A DNA stretch of 64,000 nucleotides from Rubrivivax sp. (GTDB taxonomy: Bacteria; Pseudomonadota; Gammaproteobacteria; Burkholderiales; Burkholderiaceae_C): contig JAEUPB010000030.1 of assembly GCA_016789955.1 (NCBI GenBank), forward strand, positions 21,392-85,391, written 5' to 3'. Shown here one piece after another: positions 35,283 through 43,357 of the stretch. The position numbers and the translations under genes were made by a program. How positions within the stretch are numbered: the first letter of the stretch is position 1; each line of letters opens with the position of its first letter. The notes under the pieces are model-generated. The model did not search any database. It worked only from the letters and a program-made list of their open reading frames with translations, and had not been told where the DNA came from.

Positions 35283-36083
35283 ATGACCACCGCGCTGCAC
35301 GTGGGCGTGGCCGGCCTCGGCCTGCTGGGCCCGGGCCTGGACGACTGGGCCACCGGCGCGCCGCTGCTCGCCGACCCCTCGCGCTGGACGTCGCGGCCGA
35401 CGGTGGTGCCGGCCCCCGCCCGCCTGCCGGCCACCGAACGACGACGCGCCGGCGCGGTAGTGAAGGGCTCGGTGGCCGTGGCCGACCAGGCCTGCGCGAT
35501 GGCCGGCGTGGACCCGGCGACGCTGGGATCGGTGTTCGCATCGTCCACCGGCGACCCGCTGAACTGCCACCTGCTGTGCGAGACGCTGGCCACGCCCGAG
35601 CGCGCGGTGTCGCCCACGCGCTTCACGAACTCGGTGCACAACGCGGCCGCCGGCTACTGGCACATCGCCGTGCGCGGCATGAAGCCCTCGGCCAGCCTCG
35701 CCAGCTACGACGCCACCGCCGCGGCCGGACTCGTGGAGGCGGCGGGCCTGTGCGTGGCGTCCGGCGAGCCGGTGCTCCTGGTGGTGTGCGACCAGCCGTT
35801 CCCCTCGCCGCTCCACGCGCTGCGGCCGCTGCCCGACCTGTTCGCCTGGGCGATGGTGCTGACGCCGGCCGCCGCGGACACGGCGCCACGGTTGGCGATC
35901 ACCGCTGCCGGCGACACGGCGACCACGCGCTGCGCCGATGCGGCGCTGGATGCGCTGCGCGCCGGCGCGCCAGCCGCCCGGGCGCTGCCGCTGCTGCAGG
36001 CGCTGGCCGGCCTGTCGCCGTCGACGGCGCTGGTGCTCGAAGGCCCGCCGGGCAGCGTGCTGCGCGTCGAGGTGACGCGATGA
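35283..36083 (+). CDS. Beta-ketoacyl synthase-like chain length factor (active Cys absent)
   Basis: 266 residues, corresponding to a shortened ketosynthase. The N-terminal KS-like part has TERRRAGAVVKGSVAVADQA, SVFASSTGDPLNCHLL and RFTNSVHNAAAGYWHIAVRGM. Where a true KS has the T-A-C-S nucleophile, this protein reads SLASYDATAAAGL, so no condensing Cys is present, and the His blocks of the C-terminal half are missing. This matches the ApeC-type chain length factor that pairs with ApeO-type KS. The stop overlaps the next start by 4 bases. Confidence 0.85.
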   Translation: MTTALHVGVAGLGLLGPGLDDWATGAPLLADPSRWTSRPTVVPAPARLPATERRRAGAVVKGSVAVADQACAMAGVDPATLGSVFASSTGDPLNCHLLCETLATPERAVSPTRFTNSVHNAAAGYWHIAVRGMKPSASLASYDATAAAGLVEAAGLCVASGEPVLLVVCDQPFPSPLHALRPLPDLFAWAMVLTPAAADTAPRLAITAAGDTATTRCADAALDALRAGAPAARALPLLQALAGLSPSTALVLEGPPGSVLRVEVTR

Positions 36084-36547
36084 CCGCTGCCGCGCTGGAC
36101 CACGCCGGCATCGCCGCGCGCATCCCGCACGCCGGCGCGATGTGCCTGCTCGACGCGCTGGTCGAGATGTCGGACGAGGGCGTCCGCTGCCGCATCACCG
36201 GCCACGCCGACGCGGCGCATCCGCTGCGCGGCGCGCGCGGCCTGTCGTCGGCGCACGCGATCGAGTACGCCGCGCAGGCGATGGCGCTGCACGGCGCGCT
36301 GATGTCACCCGCCGACGCGCCGGCGCAGCGGCCCGGCTTCATCGCCAGCGCGCGCGGCGTGCGGCTCCACGTCGACCGCCTCGACGACCGGCCCGGCCCG
36401 CTCGTCATCGGTGCCGTGCGGCAGGCCACCGCAACCGACCAGGCGCTGTACCGGTTCGAACTGCACGATGCACACGGCACGCTGCTCGCGGAAGGCCGCG
36501 CCGCGGTGGTGCTGAATCGGCCGCTGGCGGCCACCCCGGCGCGATGA
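36080..36547 (+). CDS. Second hotdog-fold dehydratase-like protein (ApeP-type)
   Basis: 155 residues. The N-terminal block IAARIPHAGAMCLLDALVEM is the usual start of this hotdog subgroup (R-x-P-H-x-x-x-M-x-L-L-D), followed by HAIEYAAQAMALHGAL, the helical segment with the active-site acid, and GFIASARGVRLHVDRL. Aryl-polyene systems use two hotdog proteins (ApeI and ApeP types) for dehydration; this would be the partner of 28110. It is coupled to both neighbours. Confidence 0.87.
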   Translation: MTAAALDHAGIAARIPHAGAMCLLDALVEMSDEGVRCRITGHADAAHPLRGARGLSSAHAIEYAAQAMALHGALMSPADAPAQRPGFIASARGVRLHVDRLDDRPGPLVIGAVRQATATDQALYRFELHDAHGTLLAEGRAAVVLNRPLAATPAR

Positions 36548-37275
36548 GCCTCGCCGGCCGCCGCGCCCTCGTCACCGGCGCCAGCGGCGCGCTCGGGCAG
36601 TCCATCGCACGCCGGCTCGCCGCCGATGGCGCCGCGCTGCTGCTGCACGCCAACTCACGCGCCGACGCGGTGCAGGCGCTGGCCGAGGAACTGCGCGGCG
36701 CCGGCGGCCAGGCCGACGCGCTGACGTTCGACTTGACCGACGATGCCGCCACCGCGGCCGCCTGCGTCCGCATGCTCGAAGGCGGCGCGGTGCAGATCAT
36801 CGTCAACAACGCCGGGGTGCACGACGACGCCGTGTTCCCCGGCATGAGCGCGGCGCAGTGGCACCGCGTCATCGACGTCTCGTTGCACGGCTTTTTCCGC
36901 GTCACGCAGCCGCTGGTGCTGCCGATGCTGCGCACGCGCTGGGGACGCATCGTCAACGTGTCGTCGGTGTCGGCGCTGGTCGGCAACCGCGGGCAGGTGA
37001 ACTACGCCGCCGCGAAAGGTGCGCTGAACAGCGCCACCAAGGCGCTGGCGCTGGAAGTGGCCAGCCGCGGCGTCACCGTCAACGCGGTGGCGCCGGGCAT
37101 CATCGCCTCGCCGATGGCCGATGCCGCGTTCGATGCAAGGACCATCGAGCAGATGGTGCCGGCGAAGCGCGCCGGCCGGCCCGAGGAGGTAGCCGACCTG
37201 GTCGGCTTCCTCGCGAGCGACGCGGCCGGCTACATCACCGGCCAGATCATCTCGATCAACGGAGGGATGGTGTGA
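36544..37275 (+). CDS. 3-oxoacyl-ACP reductase, FabG-like SDR
   Basis: 243 residues. The NAD(P)-binding motif TGASGALGQSIARRLA, the NNAG motif at about 88-91, and the Ser-Tyr-Lys set (NVSSVSALVG; Tyr154 and Lys158 in VNYAAAKGAL) are intact, followed by VAPGIIASPM. It reduces the 3-keto intermediate in each polyene elongation cycle. It is the last gene of this operon: its stop is only 10 bases from the stop of the convergent GntR gene. In related clusters another ketosynthase usually follows the reductase; none is present here. Confidence 0.92.
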   Translation: MSLAGRRALVTGASGALGQSIARRLAADGAALLLHANSRADAVQALAEELRGAGGQADALTFDLTDDAATAAACVRMLEGGAVQIIVNNAGVHDDAVFPGMSAAQWHRVIDVSLHGFFRVTQPLVLPMLRTRWGRIVNVSSVSALVGNRGQVNYAAAKGALNSATKALALEVASRGVTVNAVAPGIIASPMADAAFDARTIEQMVPAKRAGRPEEVADLVGFLASDAAGYITGQIISINGGMV

Positions 37276-37285
37276 GCGCCGGGGC

Positions 37286-38008
37286 TCAGCTTCCCCCGAA
37301 GATTTCCGCGAGGTCGACCTCCTCGGGCGTGGTGTCCAGCTTCAGGCTGCTCTCGATGTGGTCGAGGTGCTCGCGCATCAGCTTCTCGGCGCGCGACGGG
37401 TCGCGGCGGGCGATCGCGTCGATGATCTGCGAGTGCTCGTCGGCACGGCAGCTGGTGGCGGTGGGCGCGTCGTAGAGGAAGATGATCAGGCAGGTCAGCG
37501 TCGACAGCTCGCGCATCGAGCGCGCCAGCGACGAGTTGCCCGCCAACTCGGCCACCAGCGTGTGGAACTCGCCGGACAGGCGCACGATCGCGCGCTTGTC
37601 GTCGCGGCGACGGGCGTCGAGCTCGAGCTCCTGGTGCTGCTTCAGGCGCGCCACCTTCTCGGGCGTGAGGTTCTCGACCAGCCGCCGCAGCAGCGCCGGC
37701 TCGATCAGCCGGCGCGCCTCGAACACGTCGGTGGCCTGCTGGATCGACGGCTTGGCCACGTAGGCCCCGCGCTGCGGGTACAGCTCGACGATCTGCTCGT
37801 GCGCCATGCGCGCCAGCACCTCGCGCACCCGGGCGCGGCTGACGTGGAAGATCTCGGCCAGCCGCTCTTCGACGAGCTTGGTGCCGGGATGCAGCCGGTG
37901 CTCGAGGATGGCCACGTAGATGCGCTCGTAGATCTCGTCGTTGGCGCCTTCGCGCTCGAGTCGCGCCTGCGAGGCGGCCGGGGTCGTGCGGGTGGTTCGG
38001 CTGGGCAT
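37286..38008 (-). CDS. GntR family regulator, FCD (FadR-type) effector domain
   Basis: 240 residues. The winged helix lies at about 22-90: EIYERIYVAILEHRLHPGTKLVEERLAEIFHVSRARVREVLARM. The FCD effector domain follows, with FHTLVAELAGNSSL and DEHSQIIDAIARRDPSRAEKLMREHLDHIESSL (the His and Asp/Glu metal-site pattern of FCD domains). The start at 38008 is chosen for the HTH position. A 20-bp palindrome lies 49-68 bases upstream, and two related palindromes lie in the 38848-39005 gap before the hydantoinase gene. It is therefore likely the repressor of the catabolic island and of itself. The effector may be the pathway's substrate or an acid product. Confidence 0.93.
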   Translation of the reverse strand: MPSRTTRTTPAASQARLEREGANDEIYERIYVAILEHRLHPGTKLVEERLAEIFHVSRARVREVLARMAHEQIVELYPQRGAYVAKPSIQQATDVFEARRLIEPALLRRLVENLTPEKVARLKQHQELELDARRRDDKRAIVRLSGEFHTLVAELAGNSSLARSMRELSTLTCLIIFLYDAPTATSCRADEHSQIIDAIARRDPSRAEKLMREHLDHIESSLKLDTTPEEVDLAEIFGGS

Positions 38009-38056
38009 GTCGGTGTCGGTGTCGGCGCGGCGGGCCGGACTTCGCCGCGAACGCAT

Positions 38057-38076
38057 TGTAGGCAGCGCTGCCGACA
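38057..38076. promoter_or_regulatory. Palindromic operator candidate upstream of the GntR gene
   Basis: TGTAGGCAGCGCTGCCGACA, embedded in a 24-bp inverted repeat (38055-38078) whose arms agree at 11 of 12 positions. It shares length and outer bases (TGTnGrC...GnCGACA) with the two palindromes at 38924 and 38963. It is likely the autoregulatory site of the GntR repressor. Confidence 0.65.
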
Positions 38077-38121
38077 ATCGTGACGACGCCAGGCGATCAC
38101 GCGAACTCATCGCGGGCCCGC

Positions 38122-38847
38122 TCACCGCCAGCCGAACAGGCGGCCCCAGCCGCGCACCGCCGCGGGATCGGCCCCGGCGGCCCGCAGCAGGCCCCACACG
38201 GTGGTGCTCACCGTGTCCAGCAGCGGCACGTCGCACTCGGCCTCGATCGCCTCGGCCAGCGGTGCCGCGCGCAGGTTGGTGCAATAGGTCGAGATCGCAC
38301 CCGGCTGCTCGGCGGCCACCTCGCGCATCAGCCCCCGCAGACGCTCGGGTTCGACGAGCGCGAAGTCGTGGTTGACGCGGATCCCCAGGTGCCGCTCGGC
38401 GACCACCTCGACGCCGATGGCGCGGTAGTTGTCGACGATGCGCTGCTGCACGTCGGCGGTGTAGGGCGTCACCAGCGCCAGGCGCGTGATGCCGCGCAGC
38501 GCGAGCAGTTCGTTGAGCGCACGCACCGCGGTGGTGGCAGGGATGCCGGTGCGCTCGGTGATGCGCCGGCACAACCGCTCGTCGGTGTCGAAGCCGAGCC
38601 AGCCGGCGGAGGTGCCGCTCCAGCCGATCGCATCGACCCGGGCGTCGGCGAGCAGTTCGGCAGCGGCCAGGATCTTGCTGTCGTCGAACTGCCCGAGCGC
38701 CTGGGCCGACAGACCGATCTCGGTGACCCGAAAGCGGGCGAAATGTGCACTGCAATCGGGCACTGTCGACACCAGTGCCGACGTAAGCGGTTCCAGCGCG
38801 GTGTTGGACGACGGCGTCAGCACGCCGAGGCGGATGGGACGGGACAT
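38122..38847 (-). CDS. Asp/Glu racemase superfamily protein, maleate isomerase/arylmalonate decarboxylase-like
   Basis: 241 residues. The start PIRLGVLTPSSNTALE is typical of the maleate cis-trans isomerase/AMDase branch. The first active-site loop reads GWSGTSAGWLGFD, without a Cys, as in arylmalonate decarboxylase. The second loop, ISTYCTNLRAAPLAE, keeps its Cys. One-Cys members decarboxylate rather than racemise in the characterised case, so a decarboxylase or isomerase acting on a diacid is possible. The start at 38847 is chosen (MSRPIRLG); the frame extends to 38916 through AT-rich regulatory DNA. It lies upstream of the GntR gene on the same strand, divergent from the hydantoinase. Confidence 0.85.
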   Translation of the reverse strand: MSRPIRLGVLTPSSNTALEPLTSALVSTVPDCSAHFARFRVTEIGLSAQALGQFDDSKILAAAELLADARVDAIGWSGTSAGWLGFDTDERLCRRITERTGIPATTAVRALNELLALRGITRLALVTPYTADVQQRIVDNYRAIGVEVVAERHLGIRVNHDFALVEPERLRGLMREVAAEQPGAISTYCTNLRAAPLAEAIEAECDVPLLDTVSTTVWGLLRAAGADPAAVRGWGRLFGWR

Positions 38848-38923
38848 GGCAGGCGATGGGTGGGAGGCGATGGTCGATTCTGCGGGCGCCCAGTCTGATC
38901 GATTGATGACTTGCAATCAAAAC

Positions 38924-38943
38924 TGTTGACATTAGTGTAAACA
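38924..38943. promoter_or_regulatory. Palindromic operator candidate 1 (racemase/hydantoinase divergent region)
   Basis: TGTTGACATTAGTGTAAACA, 8-bp arms agreeing at 7 of 8 with a 4-base centre. It lies in an unusually AT-rich gap and covers a TTGACA (38926-38931) that could be the -35 box for the hydantoinase operon. A repressor bound here would block that promoter. Confidence 0.6.
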
Positions 38944-38962
38944 CCAAGATGAACAAACAATC

Positions 38963-38982
38963 TGTCGACCATGATGTCGACA
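38963..38982. promoter_or_regulatory. Palindromic operator candidate 2 (hydantoinase leader)
   Basis: TGTCGAC and GTCGACA form a perfect 7-bp inverted repeat around CATGAT. It agrees with operator 1 at 13 of 20 positions and starts 39 bases after it. It lies 24-43 bases before the preferred hydantoinase start (39006), so it probably sits in the transcript leader. An upstream in-frame ATG at 38949 would make it coding; I consider that start less likely. Confidence 0.6.
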
Positions 38983-39005
38983 TTGTTGTGACGAACCTGC
39001 AGCCC

Positions 39006-40433
39006 ATGCCCGCCCCGACCTTCGACCTGGTGATCCGCCATGCCCGCGCGGCCACGGCCAGCGACACGTTCGACACCGACATCGGGATCCGCGACGGCCG
39101 CATCGTGATGCTCGGCGCCGACTTGCCCGCCGGGGCACGCGAGATCGACGCCGGTGGCCGTGTCGTGACCCCCGGCGGGGTGGACGCGCACTGCCACCTC
39201 GACCAGCCGATGGCCCCGCCGGTGCGCATGGCCGACGACTTCGACACCGGCACGCGCGCCGCGGCCTGCGGCGGCACCACCACCGTGATCCCCTTCGCGG
39301 CGCAGGAGAAGGGGCAGTCGCTGCGCGCCGCGGTGGCCGACTACCACCACCGCGCCGAGGGCCGCGCGCACGTGGACTACGCCTTCCACCTGATCGTCAG
39401 CGACCCCACGCCGCAGGTGCTGCTGCACGAGCTGCCCGAGCTGATCCGCGAGGGCTACACGTCGTTCAAGATCTACATGACCTACGACGACCTCAAGCTC
39501 GACGACGGCCAGATCCTCGACGTGCTCGCGGTGGCGCGCGAGCACGGTGCGATGGCCATGATCCACGCCGAGAACGCCGACTGCATCGAGTGGCTGACCA
39601 GGCGCCTGGAGGCCGCCGGCCGCACCGCGCCGCGCTTCCACGCGCACGCCCGGCCGATGCTCGTCGAGCGCGAGGCCACGCACCGCGCGATCTCGCTGGC
39701 CGAGCTGGTCGACGTGCCGATCCTGATCGTGCACGTGTCGGGCCGCGAAGCCGTCGAGCAGATCCGCTGGGCGCGTGCGCACGGCCTCAAGGTCTACGCC
39801 GAGACCTGCCCGCAGTACCTGTTCCTCACCGCCGCCGACCTCGGCATCGACGACAGCTACCACGGCGCCAAGTGCGTCTGCAGCCCGCCGCCGCGCGACC
39901 GCCAGAACCAGGACGTGATCTGGGCCGGCCTCGACGACGGCCTCTTCACGGTGTTCAGCTCCGACCACGCGCCGTTCCGCTATGACGCCCCCGAAGGCAA
40001 GAAGCCCGGCGGCGAGGAGGTCGCCTTCCGCCACATCCCCAACGGCATCCCCGGCATCGAGACGCGGCTGCCGCTGCTCTACAGCGAAGGCGTGCTGGCC
40101 GGGCGCATGACGCTCGGGCGCTTCGTCGAGCTGACCGCCACCAACCCCGCGAAGGCCTACGGCCTGCATCCCCGCAAGGGCACGATCGCCGTGGGCAGTG
40201 ACGCGGATCTGGTGATCTGGGACGAGCGCGAGTTCGTGCTCGACAACTCGATGCTGCACCACGCGGTGGACTACACGCCGTACGCCGGCCAGACGCTGCG
40301 CGCGTGGCCGGGCATGACGCTCGCGCGCGGCGACGTCGTGTGGGACGGCCGTTCGTTCCACCCGCGCCAGGGCCGCGGCCGCTTCCTCGCCTGCAGCACG
40401 CCGTCGCTGATGCCGCGCGCCACGCCGCGCTGA
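39006..40433 (+). CDS. Dihydropyrimidinase/D-hydantoinase
   Basis: 475 residues of the cyclic amidohydrolase family, opening hydantoin, dihydropyrimidine or related ring amides to N-carbamoyl acids. All metal ligands are visible: His62 and His64 (VDAHCHLDQP), the carboxylated Lys155 (YTSFKIYMTYDD), His187 (AMIHAENAD), His243 (LIVHVSGREA) and Asp320 (FSSDHAPF). The start at 39006 (MPAPTFDLVIRHARA) places the conserved strand at the N-terminus; 38949 would add 19 unusual residues. It begins the plus-strand operon of the island and is followed by a racemase-like gene, as in known hydantoin-use clusters. Confidence 0.94.
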   Translation: MPAPTFDLVIRHARAATASDTFDTDIGIRDGRIVMLGADLPAGAREIDAGGRVVTPGGVDAHCHLDQPMAPPVRMADDFDTGTRAAACGGTTTVIPFAAQEKGQSLRAAVADYHHRAEGRAHVDYAFHLIVSDPTPQVLLHELPELIREGYTSFKIYMTYDDLKLDDGQILDVLAVAREHGAMAMIHAENADCIEWLTRRLEAAGRTAPRFHAHARPMLVEREATHRAISLAELVDVPILIVHVSGREAVEQIRWARAHGLKVYAETCPQYLFLTAADLGIDDSYHGAKCVCSPPPRDRQNQDVIWAGLDDGLFTVFSSDHAPFRYDAPEGKKPGGEEVAFRHIPNGIPGIETRLPLLYSEGVLAGRMTLGRFVELTATNPAKAYGLHPRKGTIAVGSDADLVIWDEREFVLDNSMLHHAVDYTPYAGQTLRAWPGMTLARGDVVWDGRSFHPRQGRGRFLACSTPSLMPRATPR

Positions 40434-40463
40434 CGCCGCCGCCCGCACCACCGAGACCCCGCG

Positions 40464-41210
40464 ATGACCCGGCTGCTGCTGATCAACCCGAACATCTCGG
40501 ACAGCGTCTCGACGCTGATCCGCGACGAGGCGCGGCGCACCGCGTCGCCGGGCACCGAGGCCGAGGTGCTGACCGCGCCGTTCGGCGTGGCGTACATCGA
40601 GACGCGCTTCGAGGCGCTGATCGGGGCGTACGCCGCTGCCCAACTGGCCGCCGAGCACCACGCCGCCTACGACGCGGTGATCGTCGCGGCCTTCGGCGAC
40701 CCCGGCCTGGCGGGTCTGCGCGAAGTACTGCCCTGCCCCGTCACCGGCCTCACCGAGGCGGCGCTGGCCAGCGCCTGCCTGCTCGGCCACCGGTACTCGA
40801 TCGTCGCGATCTCGCAGCGCATCCGCGCCTGGTACCGGGAGACCGTCGAGTCCTACGGGCTCGCATCCCGGCTGGCCAGCATTCGCGGACTCGACGAACC
40901 GCTGGCCGACATCGGCACCGTGCAAGGCGACCAGGGCGAGCGCCTCGTGCGGCTGGCCGAGCGTTGCGTCGCCGAGGACGGTGCCGATGTCATCGTGCTC
41001 GCCGGCGCGCCGCTGGCGGGCCTGGCGCGCAGCCTGCGCGGCCGCCTGCCCGTCCCCTGCGTCGACGGCGTGTCCAGCGCCGTGCGCCACGCCGAGACCC
41101 TCGTCGCGCTGCAGAGCGGCCGCGCCACGCGCGGCAGCTATGCGCCCCCTCCCGAGAAACCGAACCGCGGACTGCCGGCGCCGATCCAGGCGCTGTTGAG
41201 CCGCGGCTGA
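40464..41210 (+). CDS. Hydantoin-racemase-like Asp/Glu racemase family protein (catalytic Cys replaced)
   Basis: 248 residues. The start MTRLLLINPNISDSVS and the motif FGDPGLAGLRE are typical of hydantoin/allantoin racemases. In active racemases of this group a Cys comes just before the FxDPGL motif and a second lies in an LGCAGM-like loop. Here these positions read IVAAFGDPGL and IVLAGAPLAGLA, so both are Ala by motif reading. The protein may therefore not be a racemase; a lyase or binding role is possible. It lies 30 bases after the hydantoinase, clearly in one operon. Confidence 0.85.
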   Translation: MTRLLLINPNISDSVSTLIRDEARRTASPGTEAEVLTAPFGVAYIETRFEALIGAYAAAQLAAEHHAAYDAVIVAAFGDPGLAGLREVLPCPVTGLTEAALASACLLGHRYSIVAISQRIRAWYRETVESYGLASRLASIRGLDEPLADIGTVQGDQGERLVRLAERCVAEDGADVIVLAGAPLAGLARSLRGRLPVPCVDGVSSAVRHAETLVALQSGRATRGSYAPPPEKPNRGLPAPIQALLSRG

Positions 41211-41259
41211 TCCCGCCCGCCCGTCCTGCCCCACATCCGACCCACCTCGATCGACCACC

Positions 41260-42225
41260 ATGCTCAGACGTCACTTCCTCGCCAGCGGCACCGCGTTGCT
41301 CGGCGCGCCCGCCTTCGCCCAGTCCCTGCCCACCGGCCCCGTCCGCCTCGTCGTCGGCTTCCCGCCCGGCGGTGGTGCCGATGCGCTGGCGCGCGTCGTG
41401 GCCGACAAGCTCACCACGCTGTGGAAGCAGCAGGTGATCGTCGACAACCGCGCCGGGGCCTCGTCCACGCTCGCCGCCGACCACGTCGCGCAGCAGGCCG
41501 CCGACGGCTCGGTGCTGTTCCTCTCGACGATCAACAGCCACGCGCTCGCGCCGGCCGTGCAGCCCAGGCTGCGCTACCACCCCGAGCGCGATTTCGCCCC
41601 GATCGTGCTGCTGGGCGTCACGCCCAACCTGCTGATCGCGCCGACGACGGGGCCGCAGCGCAGCGTGAAGGAGGTCGTCGCGCAGTGCAAGGCCAAGCCC
41701 GGCCAGGTGACCTTCGGCTCGGCCGGCCCGGGCACGATCCAGCACTTCGCGATCGAGAAGTTCAAGCTGCTGGCCGGCGTCGACGCGCTGCACGTGCCCT
41801 ACAAGGGCAGCGGGCCGCTGCTCACCGACCTCATCGGCGGCCAGATCCAGTACACCTTCGAGACGATGACGGCGGCCACGCCGCACCTGAAGAACGGCCG
41901 CGTGATGGCGCTGGCGCAGACCCGTGCCAGGCGCTCGAAGGCCCACCCCGACGTGCCGACGATGCAGGAGCAGGGCTACGCCGAGTTCGAGACGATGAAC
42001 TGGTACGGCCTGTCCGCGCCGGCCAGGACCCCCGCCGCGCTGGTGCAGCGCATCAACCGCGACATCAATGCCGTGCTCGCCCTGGCCGACGTGCGCGAGA
42101 AGTTCGACGGCTTCGGCGTCGAGGACGGCGGCGGCACCCCCGAGCAGTACGCGCAGTTCACGCGCAACGAGATCGCCAAGTGGGCCCGTGTGGCCCGCGA
42201 CGCGAAGGTCACGATCGATTCCTGA
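41260..42225 (+). CDS. Bug-family (TctC-like) solute-binding protein
   Basis: 321 residues with signal peptide MLRRHFLASGTALLGAPAFAQ, so periplasmic. It has the standard Bug blocks: PVRLVVGFPPGGGADALARVVADKL, VIVDNRAGASSTLAADHVA, APIVLLGVTPNLLIA, LHVPYKGSGPLLTDLIGGQIQYTF, HPDVPTMQEQGYAEFETMNWYGLSAPA. This family usually serves tripartite tricarboxylate transporters, but many Burkholderiales members are orphans; no TctA/TctB gene is nearby. It probably binds the pathway's carboxylate or amide substrate. Confidence 0.95.
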   Translation: MLRRHFLASGTALLGAPAFAQSLPTGPVRLVVGFPPGGGADALARVVADKLTTLWKQQVIVDNRAGASSTLAADHVAQQAADGSVLFLSTINSHALAPAVQPRLRYHPERDFAPIVLLGVTPNLLIAPTTGPQRSVKEVVAQCKAKPGQVTFGSAGPGTIQHFAIEKFKLLAGVDALHVPYKGSGPLLTDLIGGQIQYTFETMTAATPHLKNGRVMALAQTRARRSKAHPDVPTMQEQGYAEFETMNWYGLSAPARTPAALVQRINRDINAVLALADVREKFDGFGVEDGGGTPEQYAQFTRNEIAKWARVARDAKVTIDS

Positions 42226-42236
42226 AGGAGCCCCCG

Positions 42237-43283
42237 ATGAAGAAGATGCACCACGCCCTCGCCCTCGCAGCCGTCGCCGCCGCGCTCGTGCTGCCCGCCC
42301 AGGCCCAGGACCGGCTGAAGTTCAAGGCGATCGGACAGCCGCTGGCCACCGGCCTGATCCAGAAGAACAAGGAGCAACCGTTCTTCGAGCAGTTCGCCGC
42401 CAGGACCGGGCTGCCGATCGACGTCGACTACAAGCCGATCGACACGCTGGGCATCAAGGACACCGAACAGTTGCGCGTCATGAAGGCCGGCCTGTTCGAC
42501 CTCGTCTCGCTGCGCATCTCGCAGAATTCGCGCGACGAGCCGACGGTGCTCGGCCTGGACCTGGTCGGCGCGAGCCCCGACTACGCCACCGGGCGCAAGG
42601 TCGCCAAGGCCTACTTCGACACCGTCGACGCGCGGCTGCAGCAGCAGTTCAACGTCAAGCTGCTCAGCGTCTGGCCGTTCGGCCCGCAGATCCTGTTCTG
42701 CAAGAAGCCGATCGCGAAGCTCGCCGACGTCAAGGGCCTGAAGGTGCGCGTGTACGACCAGAACCTGGCCAAGTTCATCGAGCTCGTTGGCGGCACGCCG
42801 GTGCCGATCTCGTTCGCCGACACGCACCAGTCGCTGTCGCTGGGCGTCGTCGACTGCGCGATCACCGGCCCGTCCAGCGCCAACTCGGCCGGCTGGCCCG
42901 AGGTCACCACGCACCAGCTGCCGATCGGCTTCCAGATGGCGCTGAACGGCTACGCGATCACGATGAAGGCCTGGAACGCGCTGAAGCCCGACCAGCAGGC
43001 CAAGCTGAAGGCCGCGTTCGAGGCGCAGACCGACGAGATCTGGAAGTACTCGGAGGAGCTGTTCCAGGACGCGCTGAACTGCAACGCCGGCAAGGATCCG
43101 TGCACCACCGGCAAGAAGTTCAAGCTGGTCAACGTGCCGGTCACGCCGGCCGACATCGAGCTCGTGCGCAGCGCGGTCACCAAGGTCTCGCTGCCGGCCT
43201 GGGCCGACGTGTGCGACAAGTCCAACCCGGGCTGCTCGCAAAGGTGGAACGCGACGGTCGCCCCGGTGATCGGCCTGAAATGA
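42237..43283 (+). CDS. TRAP transporter solute-binding protein (DctP family)
   Basis: 348 residues. The signal peptide is MKKMHHALALAAVAAALVLPAQA. The DctP fold blocks are ELVGGTPVPISFADTHQSLSLGVVDCAITGPSS and KKPIAKLADVKGLKVRVYDQ, which carries the Arg in the position that clamps a substrate carboxylate in this family. A GAAGGAG ribosome site lies 7 bases before the ATG. Two C-terminal Cys pairs (CNAGKDPC, CDKSNPGC) could form disulfides, an unusual addition. With the two following genes it forms a complete TRAP system. Confidence 0.94.
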   Translation: MKKMHHALALAAVAAALVLPAQAQDRLKFKAIGQPLATGLIQKNKEQPFFEQFAARTGLPIDVDYKPIDTLGIKDTEQLRVMKAGLFDLVSLRISQNSRDEPTVLGLDLVGASPDYATGRKVAKAYFDTVDARLQQQFNVKLLSVWPFGPQILFCKKPIAKLADVKGLKVRVYDQNLAKFIELVGGTPVPISFADTHQSLSLGVVDCAITGPSSANSAGWPEVTTHQLPIGFQMALNGYAITMKAWNALKPDQQAKLKAAFEAQTDEIWKYSEELFQDALNCNAGKDPCTTGKKFKLVNVPVTPADIELVRSAVTKVSLPAWADVCDKSNPGCSQRWNATVAPVIGLK

Positions 43284-43357
43284 GCGCTGCTCCGCTGCAG
43301 GCTGCGGGCCCGCTGCCCGCCTCGCGTCCGGCTGCCGCCGGGGAAAGGAAAACGAGC

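Noticed and set aside
36451-36475. GGTTCGAA-like T-loop sequence suggesting a tRNA
   Set aside because: It lies inside the hotdog gene and no acceptor or anticodon stems can be formed around it.
38949-39005. Alternative hydantoinase start at 38949
   Set aside because: It would place a near-perfect operator palindrome inside the coding region and add 19 residues not expected in the family; 39006 gives the usual N-terminus.
41260-42225. Tripartite tricarboxylate transporter
   Set aside because: Only the binding protein is present; the adjacent permeases are clearly TRAP-type DctQ and DctM.
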